From: Planctomycetota bacterium
GTDB taxonomy: Bacteria; Planctomycetota; Brocadiia; Brocadiales; Bathyanammoxibiaceae
Assembly: GCA_030598065.1 (NCBI GenBank)
Contig: JAUVQR010000021.1
Coordinates: 1 to 11,787, forward strand
DNA: 11,787 bases
Direction of reading: 5' to 3'
Both the position numbers and the translations under genes were made by a program. The notes under the pieces are model-generated. The model was not told the origin of the DNA. It ran no database searches and saw nothing but the letters and a program-made list of their open reading frames with translations. Shown here piece by piece: positions 6,082 to 11,787 of this stretch; the stretch's first letter is position 1, and every line of letters starts with the position of its first letter.

Positions 6082-6549
6082 ATGAGAGAAACGTTTTTTT
6101 TAAAAATACTCTTCTGTCTTTTCCTGTTAACGGGCTGTGGTGCCAATCAGCAGTGGGTTAAAGAGTATGTGGATCAGGAGGTAACTTCTGCGAAGATAGA
6201 TTTTAGAGAGCGGTTGCAGCCCATGGAACAGGCCCTCGACAGCAACAACGCGCAGGGTGAAGCCATCAAGAAAAATATCAGTAACCTTGACGTCAAACTG
6301 AACCAGTTCACGGAGAAGCTGGTGCGGTTTACGGCAAGCCTTGAGGAGCTGAACGTAAGCTATAAGAAAGGCCTTCAAGAGGTTAAAAGGGCAATGTCGG
6401 CGGATACCCAGGCAGTCTCGGACAGGATAAAGGACCTGAACAGGAAGATTCAGAAACTGGGCAAGGGGTTGATTATGTTCCAGAAGGGCTTGGAGTCGTT
6501 CGACAAGAAACTTGAAGAGGCCCGCAAAGCGGGGGCTCCTGAGCAGTAA
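6082..6549 (+). CDS. Small coiled-coil lipoprotein
   Basis: The 155-residue product starts with a short signal peptide and the lipobox LLTGC, so lipidation is expected at Cys19, with Gly at +2. The mature N-terminus, CGANQQWVKEYVDQEV, repeats the motif of the upstream lipoprotein at matching distance from the cysteine. The rest is one long charged, heptad-like helix (about 35-148), rich in Lys, Glu and Leu and free of Pro until the last residues. This recalls helical envelope lipoproteins that oligomerise, but it has no Lpp-type C-terminal Lys motif, so I assign no function. AAGGAG six bases before the ATG is an excellent ribosome-binding site. Its A-rich start and codon use differ somewhat from the GC-richer neighbours. 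Confidence 0.82.
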   Translation: MRETFFLKILFCLFLLTGCGANQQWVKEYVDQEVTSAKIDFRERLQPMEQALDSNNAQGEAIKKNISNLDVKLNQFTEKLVRFTASLEELNVSYKKGLQEVKRAMSADTQAVSDRIKDLNRKIQKLGKGLIMFQKGLESFDKKLEEARKAGAPEQ

Positions 6550-6584
6550 TAGGTGATGCCGTCTTTTGTCTCGCCGGGCAATGC

Positions 6585-7715
6585 ATGAAAATGTGGAAGA
6601 TGCTGGTGCTATGGGCGGCCTGCGTGGCCGTTTCCCTGCCGATACATACGTCCACCGGAGCGGGTGACCGTTCCGGTGGCAAACTCAGGATACACGTCCT
6701 GGACGTAGGGCAGGCGGACTGCATCGTCATAGAGACCCCCAAAGGCAGGCTCATGGTGGTAGACGTCGGCGAGGACAAGGATAGAGCCGGCAAAGAGGCC
6801 AAAGTCCTTCACAAATATCTGAAGGAAAACATCCATAGATACACCATAGATTACCTGCTTATCACCCACTACCATGAAGACCACATGGGATGGCCCAGAA
6901 AGGTTTCGTCTACCGGGCTCGCATACCTGCTGCGTCTGGCAGACATAAAGGTAAAGAAGGTGATAGACCGGGGCCTGGAGATACAGTCTCGTTCCAGACT
7001 CTTTGAGGTCTACGGGAAATGGATTAAAGGTGCGGGCGTAAAGCGGGAGACCATAAGGTTCAGGCCCACCGCACCCGGAGAGCACAGGCAGATTGACCTC
7101 GGTGATGATATCAGCATAGACGTTATCGCCTTTAACGGCAGCCCATACAGATCGAAGCTTCCTGGCTCGATGGTGATTCCCGACCCGGAGGCGCAGCGCA
7201 AATCCAGCGAGCACAACTTCTCCATCGTGTTCGTGCTCCACTACAGGGACTTTGACATGTACTTTGGCGGCGACGTCTGCGGTTACGACAGGGCGCCTTA
7301 TGACGATATAGAGAGCCACTTTATCGGCCAGCTCAAGGACGTAGAGGTAGTGAAGGTAAGTGACCACGGGTCCGTTTGGGGCACCAGGGAAGAACTCCTC
7401 GAGGCCCTCAGTCCGGAGGTGTCAATCATATCATGCGGAAGGCGCCTCGGCTTTCCCGCACGCTCAACCGTCGAAAAGCTCGTTAGTTACAGAGACAACC
7501 GGACGGGCAAGCCCCGTGGCAGCGACGTCTACCAGACGGGCGGAGAAGACGGCGCCGAACTTCTAAGGCCTTTTCCGGACACCGGAAAGGTTCAGACCAT
7601 CACCGGCGCGCCTATAGTAATAGAAACGGACGGGAAGGATTCTTTCTGGATAAGGTATAAGGATGTCGAGCAGGAATACCTGCTGGACGAGCAGGACGCG
7701 TACCGGAGCGATTAA
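6585..7715 (+). CDS. Exported ComEC-type metallo-beta-lactamase-fold protein
   Basis: The 376-residue protein starts with a Sec signal-like segment (MKMWKMLVLWAACVAVSLPI, then a polar Thr/Ser stretch), so it is probably periplasmic or secreted. From residue 34 it reads LRIHVLDVGQADCIVIETPKG, the opening strand of the ComEC/Rec2-type MBL fold. The metal motif His95-x-His97-x-Asp99-His100 (THYHEDHMGW) is intact. Further likely ligands are Asp230 in YFGGDVCG and His261 in KVSDHGSVWG, with the SEHNFSIVFVL strand between them. Only the hydrolase domain is present; the channel and OB parts of ComEC are absent. Such stand-alone proteins include predicted nucleases or phosphodiesterases, but the substrate cannot be read from sequence. 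The start at 6585 has only a weak GGG upstream and follows the lipoprotein gene by 35 bp, so co-transcription is likely. The stop overlaps that of the convergent gene. Confidence 0.85.
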   Translation: MKMWKMLVLWAACVAVSLPIHTSTGAGDRSGGKLRIHVLDVGQADCIVIETPKGRLMVVDVGEDKDRAGKEAKVLHKYLKENIHRYTIDYLLITHYHEDHMGWPRKVSSTGLAYLLRLADIKVKKVIDRGLEIQSRSRLFEVYGKWIKGAGVKRETIRFRPTAPGEHRQIDLGDDISIDVIAFNGSPYRSKLPGSMVIPDPEAQRKSSEHNFSIVFVLHYRDFDMYFGGDVCGYDRAPYDDIESHFIGQLKDVEVVKVSDHGSVWGTREELLEALSPEVSIISCGRRLGFPARSTVEKLVSYRDNRTGKPRGSDVYQTGGEDGAELLRPFPDTGKVQTITGAPIVIETDGKDSFWIRYKDVEQEYLLDEQDAYRSD

Positions 7716-8332
7716 ATACCGGCGGGGATGGGCTTGTTCTTCCTGATGTAATTCTTTCCTACCCGCAGCAGGGCATATTCAAGGCGTACGAAGTCTTTGG
7801 AATGTCTGTCCATCGGCCCCATGTCTACCTTGAGTTTTTCTGCAGCCAGCTCCGCATATGGGCTAATCTCAGGGTTCGCCTTGGCCCAGACATAACGCAT
7901 CTCTCTCAGAAAAAAGGCCACCGTATTGGGCTCTACGCCCCTAAACGCCATAAGCCTCCGCTCTAAATCCTTCGGGTCCAGGGCCTTCTCGTGGAGCGCA
8001 GTCAGGGAGCCGTATTCGGAGAGGAGTTTGTTTGATATCTCGATAAGGTTGTCGGCGGCGCTAAAATCATATCTCACGTAACCCCCGGCATCCAATATAA
8101 TGACGAGCTTGCGCCAGCCCTTGTTGATGATTGCCCCCGGCGTCATGACGCCTTCCCTCTCAAAACCACGGTAGGTATTGGTGATAACGCTTTCTTCGAT
8201 GCGCTTACCGTGGAGGAGGCTCGCGAGGAACCACTTGAAGATATCCTCTTCGGTACCACTGCCGAGGTCTATCCCCAGTTCGTCAGAGTATAGCTGGCCA
8301 AACTTTTGTATTAGGTCTGATACGTCATTCAT
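7712..8332 (-). CDS. Uncharacterised helix-hairpin-helix (HhH-GPD-like) protein
   Basis: The 206-residue soluble protein contains GTEEDIFKWFLASLLHGKRI (26-45), an AGGYVRYDFSAAD segment and the hairpin-like RLMAFRGVEPNTVAFFLRE. This order resembles the all-helical fold of endonuclease III-type DNA glycosylases, and I remember similar proteins in bacteria and archaea annotated only as hypothetical or endonuclease III-like. The G-V-x-x-K-T motif that supplies the catalytic lysine in endonuclease III reads G-V-E-P-N-T here. No clear counterpart of the catalytic Asp follows, and there is no Fe-S cysteine cluster at the end. It may therefore bind DNA without glycosylase activity, or be an enzyme of a different type. 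It is convergent with the MBL gene, sharing the TTAA stop. The predicted leader lacks a strong ribosome-binding site. A near-consensus promoter precedes it. Confidence 0.78.
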   Translation of the reverse strand: MNDVSDLIQKFGQLYSDELGIDLGSGTEEDIFKWFLASLLHGKRIEESVITNTYRGFEREGVMTPGAIINKGWRKLVIILDAGGYVRYDFSAADNLIEISNKLLSEYGSLTALHEKALDPKDLERRLMAFRGVEPNTVAFFLREMRYVWAKANPEISPYAELAAEKLKVDMGPMDRHSKDFVRLEYALLRVGKNYIRKNKPIPAGI

Positions 8333-8373
8333 TCCGAGCGTGATACCGAGATGAAGCTGATAATAAAGGAGGG

Positions 8374-8402
8374 ATTGTAGACACGGGTGTCTTCAATGTC
8401 AA
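8374..8402 (-). promoter_or_regulatory. Strong promoter with spacer dyad for the HhH-protein gene
   Basis: On the minus strand, a perfect TTGACA (8402-8397) is followed after exactly 17 bases by TACAAT (8379-8374). The 12 bases adjoining the -10 box (8380-8391) form the dyad GACAC-CC-GTGTC, placed where a repressor or a MerR-like factor could bind. Transcription would start near 8367, about 35 bases before the ATG at 8332. Confidence 0.7.
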
Positions 8403-8415
8403 GTGCGTAAAATGT

Positions 8416-8442
8416 AAAAAATCCCTCTACCCTAGAAGGGTA
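8416..8442 (-). terminator. Probable intrinsic terminator of the aroB-dprA transcript
   Basis: On the minus strand, CCCTTCT-AGGGT-AGAGGG can form a stem with one bulged T, followed by ATTTTTT. A competing stem, TACCCT-TCT-AGGGTA (8442-8428), uses the same bases. It lies about 100 bases after the dprA stop and just before the next gene's -35 box, as expected for a boundary between transcription units. Confidence 0.5.
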
Positions 8443-8538
8443 TTTTGCATATGGTTACGTGGTTCTCTTCTGTGTCGCCGGTTTAGGACAACGGAAAAAC
8501 ACCCGTGATACGAGAGTGACTTATTGCGAGGGCGGGTT

Positions 8539-9648
8539 TCATGATTTGACGAACCGCTTGCCGGAGAGTTGTTTCGCAAATTTTCGTATCTCCAGGATCA
8601 TAAGCGTGCTGGCGACGTTTGAGACGGGTAGTTGAGACTCTTCGGTTATCTCGTCTATGGTCTTCGGCTGGCTGCTTAGCAGCGCGAATACCTTTTTCTC
8701 CTGTGTGTTCAGCGCGAGGCTTCTGGGGTCCTGAATCTCCCCCTTCTCGTCGGTGCTCAGTATCTCTGCCAACGGTCCTAGTTCCTCTATAATGTCGCTG
8801 ACGTCTTCAACCAGCTTTGCGCCTTCCTTTATTAGCTTGTGCACGCCGCGGCTGTATGGGTTGTCAACCTGGCCCGGTACGGCGAAGACCTCCTTGCCTT
8901 GCTCCAGCGCCCAGTGGGCGGTAATCAGCGCGCCGCTCCTATGCGCCGCCTCTACCACCACCACACCCAGTGAGAGCCCGCTTATCAGGCGGTTTCGCGG
9001 CGGAAAGTTCTTCTCTGTGGGCGGCGTCAGCATAGGCAGCTCCGACACCACGGCGCCCTGGCAACTCACGCGCTCCGAGAGTTCCCTGTTCTCCCTGGGA
9101 TACACCCTACCCAGCCCACAGCCCATTACGGCAATGGTCCTGGCTCCCGCCTCAAGCGCCCCCTGGTGCGCCGCCGTGTCTATTCCCCTGGCCAGGCCAC
9201 TTACGATGGTGAAACCCGACTGGCCGAGCAGCCGGGCCAGCCTCTTGGACTGAGACTGTCCGTAATGGGTGCAACGCCTCGCGCCGACCACCGCCATGGA
9301 GAGCACGTCGCCTGGACTTGTCTCGCCTTTCACGTATAAGACAAGGGGGGGGTCGTAGATGGAGCCTAAGTTCTGCGGGTATCGTTTATCGGTGCAGGTG
9401 ATTATTGAGACGCCGTGTTCCCGGGCAAGTGCCAGTTCCTTGTCTACATAAACGTCAACCTGGTCCCTGGCGCGTACCAGCTGGTCCGCCAAGCGGGTTC
9501 CAATTCCGGGCGTATCCGCCAGGTCGGCCCTTTGTGTGTTGAGGATGACCGAGGCGGAACCGAATCGTTCTAACAGCCGTCGGTAGGTGGCGGTGCCTAT
9601 GCCCTTTGTCAGACTGAGACACAGGAGCGCCCTGGATTCCTCATCCAC
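8539..9648 (-). CDS. dprA: DNA-processing protein DprA
   Basis: DprA (Smf) binds incoming single-stranded DNA in natural transformation and loads RecA; many non-competent bacteria also keep it. The 369 residues show an N-terminal helical/HhH region (about 1-60, with TPGIGTRLADQL), then the Rossmann-like core with MAVVGARRCTHYG, SGLARGIDTAAH (150-161), FPPRNRLISGLS (215-226), VVVEAAHRSGALITAHWALEQG and FAVPGQVDNPYSRG. A C-terminal winged-helix-like domain (about 308-369) includes TIDEITEESQLPVSNVASTLMILE. It is full length and intact. The start is a GTG at 9648 preceded by AAGGAGG inside aroB; the two genes overlap by 8 bp, so translation is probably coupled to aroB. An ATG four bases further in is out of frame. 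Confidence 0.95.
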   Translation of the reverse strand: MDEESRALLCLSLTKGIGTATYRRLLERFGSASVILNTQRADLADTPGIGTRLADQLVRARDQVDVYVDKELALAREHGVSIITCTDKRYPQNLGSIYDPPLVLYVKGETSPGDVLSMAVVGARRCTHYGQSQSKRLARLLGQSGFTIVSGLARGIDTAAHQGALEAGARTIAVMGCGLGRVYPRENRELSERVSCQGAVVSELPMLTPPTEKNFPPRNRLISGLSLGVVVVEAAHRSGALITAHWALEQGKEVFAVPGQVDNPYSRGVHKLIKEGAKLVEDVSDIIEELGPLAEILSTDEKGEIQDPRSLALNTQEKKVFALLSSQPKTIDEITEESQLPVSNVASTLMILEIRKFAKQLSGKRFVKS

Positions 9649-10717
9649 CCGCCAAGACCTCCTTCACAATGCCGGCGTCTACCTCTTTGAGAACCACCTT
9701 GCCTATTTTCACGGGAAGCACAAACTTCAGGCTTCCGGCCACGGCCTTCTTGTCATGGCAGAGGAAGTCGAACAGGGCCTCTGTGTCCTCTCTGTAATAA
9801 GTAGGCGCGCCGGCCCTTTGCAGGATCTGTCTTTGCTCCTCTAAGACCTTTTCGTTCGTCAGGCCCATGCGCAGGGCGATGCTGGTGGCCAAGATCATCC
9901 CCATCGCCACCCCTTCGCCGTGGCGGTGACCTTTGTACCCGCCTACCGCTTCTATCGCGTGGCCCAGCGTGTGGCCGTAGTTGAGTATGGACCTGAGCCC
10001 TGTCTCCTCCCTTTCGTCCCTTTCAACTACCCAGGCCTTGATGCGGCAGCAGTTTTCGATGACCTTCTCCAGTATGCCCAGCTCAAGCCGGAGGATCTCC
10101 GGCAGGTGCTTGTCCAGGTAGTCAAAGAAGGAGGCGTCACGTATGATGCCGTACTTAATTACCTCCACCAGACCCTGGGTAAGCTCATTTCTGGGGAGGG
10201 TCTTCAGTGTCTGAGGGTCGATGTAAACGGCCTTAGGCTGGTAGAAGGCCCCTATCAGGTTCTTACCATTGGCATGGTTTACGGCGACCTTGCCGCCCAC
10301 ACTGCTGTCTACCTGGGCCAGGAGCGTTGTCGGCACCTGGATGTATGCGATGCCCCTCATATACGTAGCCGCCACGTAGCCGGCTAAATCGCCCACGACT
10401 CCGCCGCCCACCGCGACTATCAGGCCCCTGCGGTCCATATCCAGCTCAAAAAGCCTGTTGTACAGGTCTTCGGCCGACGGTAACGACTTCTGTTCTTCCC
10501 CCGGGTCAATCGAGATTACCGAGACATCCTGCTTGTAGGTCTGGAGCCCTTTTGTTACAATCTCGCCATAAAACCGCTCCACGTTCTTGTCGGTTATTAC
10601 AACGACCTTGGTTACGTCAGGGTATGCCTTAAAGTGCCTGCCGAGTTCCCCTAACACCCCGGCGGAGATATGGATTTTGTAGCTCCTTGAGCCTAGATTT
10701 ACCTTTACAGTTTTCAT
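9641..10717 (-). CDS. aroB: 3-dehydroquinate synthase
   Basis: Second step of the shikimate pathway: converts DAHP to 3-dehydroquinate using NAD and a divalent metal in the cytosol. The 358 residues match the family. Visible features are VAVGGGVVGDLAGYVAATYMRG (102-121) for NAD, VPTTLLAQVDSSVGGKVAVNH, GKNLIGAFYQP, and metal ligands Glu185 (GLVEVIKYG), His249 (NYGHTLGHAIE) and His266 (HRHGEG). The ATG at 10717 has AAGGGA six bases upstream. The 3' end overlaps the dprA start by 8 bp and holds its ribosome-binding site, so these two form an operon. A promoter candidate lies in the 85-bp gap shared with divergent folC. Confidence 0.96.
   Translation of the reverse strand: MKTVKVNLGSRSYKIHISAGVLGELGRHFKAYPDVTKVVVITDKNVERFYGEIVTKGLQTYKQDVSVISIDPGEEQKSLPSAEDLYNRLFELDMDRRGLIVAVGGGVVGDLAGYVAATYMRGIAYIQVPTTLLAQVDSSVGGKVAVNHANGKNLIGAFYQPKAVYIDPQTLKTLPRNELTQGLVEVIKYGIIRDASFFDYLDKHLPEILRLELGILEKVIENCCRIKAWVVERDEREETGLRSILNYGHTLGHAIEAVGGYKGHRHGEGVAMGMILATSIALRMGLTNEKVLEEQRQILQRAGAPTYYREDTEALFDFLCHDKKAVAGSLKFVLPVKIGKVVLKEVDAGIVKEVLAGG
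9658..9664 (-). promoter_or_regulatory. Ribosome-binding site of dprA inside aroB
   Basis: AAGGAGG on the minus strand, nine bases before the GTG at 9648. This full match supports the GTG start and coupled translation with aroB. Confidence 0.75.
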
Positions 10718-10759
10718 GTCATTTCCCTTAGTTGCCCCCGTCCAGGGTCACGGAAATGG

Positions 10760-10788
10760 AGCATATAACTTTGAAACCCTGATGTCAA
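10760..10788 (-). promoter_or_regulatory. Candidate promoter of aroB-dprA
   Basis: On the minus strand, TTGACA (10788-10783), 17 bases, then TATGCT (10765-10760). The -35 box is perfect and the -10 box matches four of six positions. It lies 43 bases before the aroB ATG. It also lies in the leader of the divergent folC, so the two transcripts may influence each other. I see no equally good promoter for folC in the gap. Confidence 0.55.
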
Positions 10789-10802
10789 GGTGCCTTTAGA
10801 CC

Positions 10803-11787
10803 ATGGAATTTTGCTCTTACGAAGAGGCGCTTGCGTTCCTCAAGCAGGCGATAGACTACGAAAGGCGGACCAACTATATATACGACGAGACGGGCTTTAA
10901 CCTTGATCGCGTGGAACGTCTTTTCTCCCGGGCGGGCAGTCCGCACGAAGGTCTCGCCGCGGTTCACGTGGCCGGCACCAAGGGCAAGGGCTCGACGGCG
11001 ACCATGATAGCGCGTTTCCTCAATAAAGCGGGGCTCAGGGTGGGGCTGTTCACCTCGCCGCACCTGATACACCTTGAAGAGAGGATAAAGGTGGACGATG
11101 AGATGATTGGCAAGGAGGAGGTGCGCCGCCTGATGGGCAGGCTGAGGCCGTACATAGAAGACGAACGGCGGAAGAACGCGTCCCTTGCCCCCACGTTCTT
11201 TGAGATAGTTACGGCGCTGGCTTTTATGCACTTCAGAGAGAAGGGAGTGGATTGGGCGGTCCTTGAGGTGGGCATGGGAGGCAGGCTCGACGCAACCAAC
11301 GTGGTAAGGCCCCAGGTGTCGGTCATAACTGGGATAGGCCTTGACCATACGGAAGAACTGGGCGGGACCCTGGGCCTGATAGCGGGAGAAAAGGCGGGCA
11401 TAATCAAAGAGGGCGTGCCGGTAGTGTCCTCTCCCCAGCCCCCTGAGGCCCTTGAGCCTATACGGCAGAGATGCGAGGAGAAGGGTGCTCGACTATATAT
11501 TGTCGGGAGAGACGTCAAGATTCTTGATATAAGACGTCTCGCGCTGGACGGCCTTGCGTGCAGCATAGAGACGTGGCAAAGGACGTATGATAATGTGCGC
11601 CTTCCGCTGCTGGGCGACCATCAGGCGGAAAATCTGGCCACTGCCATAGGCGCCATGGAGGTGTTGGCGGGGCGTGCCGGCCTTTCGTGGGACACCACTG
11701 TGGCAAAGGAGGCGCTACAGGGCCTGAAATGTCCGGCCAGGATAGAGATAGTATCCAGGCGGCCGCTGGTGGTACTGGACGCCGCCC
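10803..11787 (+). CDS. folC: Folylpolyglutamate synthase / dihydrofolate synthase, N-terminal part
   Basis: FolC is a Mur-ligase-family ATP-dependent enzyme that adds glutamate to folates (and in many bacteria to dihydropteroate). The visible 328 residues include SYEEALAFLKQAIDYERR, the ATP-binding HVAGTKGKGSTATMI, LFTSPHLIHLEERIKVD, LEVGMGGRLDATNVV, TGIGLDHTEELGGTLGLIAGEKAGIIK and LGDHQAENLATA. The frame leaves the window just at VVLDAA, the start of the C-terminal domain, so roughly a quarter of the protein is missing. The ATG at 10803 is preceded by AAGGTG ten bases upstream. The gene is divergent from aroB with an 85-bp gap. All central motifs are intact. Confidence 0.95.
   Translation, partial: MEFCSYEEALAFLKQAIDYERRTNYIYDETGFNLDRVERLFSRAGSPHEGLAAVHVAGTKGKGSTATMIARFLNKAGLRVGLFTSPHLIHLEERIKVDDEMIGKEEVRRLMGRLRPYIEDERRKNASLAPTFFEIVTALAFMHFREKGVDWAVLEVGMGGRLDATNVVRPQVSVITGIGLDHTEELGGTLGLIAGEKAGIIKEGVPVVSSPQPPEALEPIRQRCEEKGARLYIVGRDVKILDIRRLALDGLACSIETWQRTYDNVRLPLLGDHQAENLATAIGAMEVLAGRAGLSWDTTVAKEALQGLKCPARIEIVSRRPLVVLDAA

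Noticed and set aside
6581..6583. ATG four bases before the chosen MBL start
   Set aside because: It is out of frame with the conserved protein and leads to a frame without family motifs.
7669..7684. Perfect hairpin AGCAGG-AATA-CCTGCT near the end of the MBL gene
   Set aside because: It lies within codons and has no T-run on either side, so I cannot support a terminator.
1..11787. CRISPR arrays, tRNA/rRNA genes, transposases or phage genes
   Set aside because: No regularly spaced repeats, no tRNA-like arms and no transposase or integrase reading frame were seen on either strand.

Overview
The window is bacterial chromosomal DNA, gene-dense and moderately GC-rich. It encodes mostly housekeeping enzymes around a small block of exported proteins. 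Two lipoproteins with glycine after the lipidated cysteine suggest a Gram-negative (diderm) organism. A dispersed repeat with TGTCATTCYGAG ends, of a kind I remember from genomes and bins of uncultured bacteria, and the general style of the proteins would fit an environmental lineage such as Planctomycetota or a deltaproteobacterium. That placement is a guess: nothing here fixes the phylum.

Layout. (1) Positions 1-3654, minus strand, read right to left: yggT, deoC, deoB, ald, and the 5' end of a lipoate-ligase-family gene that runs off the window. Junctions are short or overlapping except deoC-deoB, where a 112-bp MITE/REP-like inverted repeat sits between the genes. The set looks like one transcript from a promoter near 3725-3754. 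DeoB and DeoC would convert deoxyribose or ribose phosphates to glyceraldehyde-3-phosphate plus acetaldehyde, and Ald would interconvert alanine and pyruvate. (2) 3655-4003: a 349-bp divergent intergenic region with direct repeats, a bulged inverted repeat and candidate promoters, but no RNA gene and no recognisable FMN riboswitch. (3) 4004-7715, plus strand: ribD (bifunctional riboflavin enzyme), two coiled-coil lipoproteins sharing the same mature N-terminal motif, and an exported ComEC-type metallo-beta-lactamase-fold protein. (4) 7712-8332, minus strand: an uncharacterised helix-hairpin-helix protein, convergent with the previous gene and sharing its TTAA stop. Upstream is a near-consensus promoter with a dyad in its spacer. 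(5) 8539-10717, minus strand: aroB and dprA, overlapping and translationally coupled, with a likely promoter before aroB and a terminator after dprA. (6) 10803-end, plus strand: folC, cut by the window edge.

Most of the window is ordinary metabolism. The part that may be undescribed is 5195-8332: the lipoprotein pair, the secreted MBL protein and the HhH-fold protein next to dprA. A DNA-processing link is possible, because ComEC-type MBL, HhH and DprA all have DNA connections, but this rests only on neighbourhood and fold resemblance.
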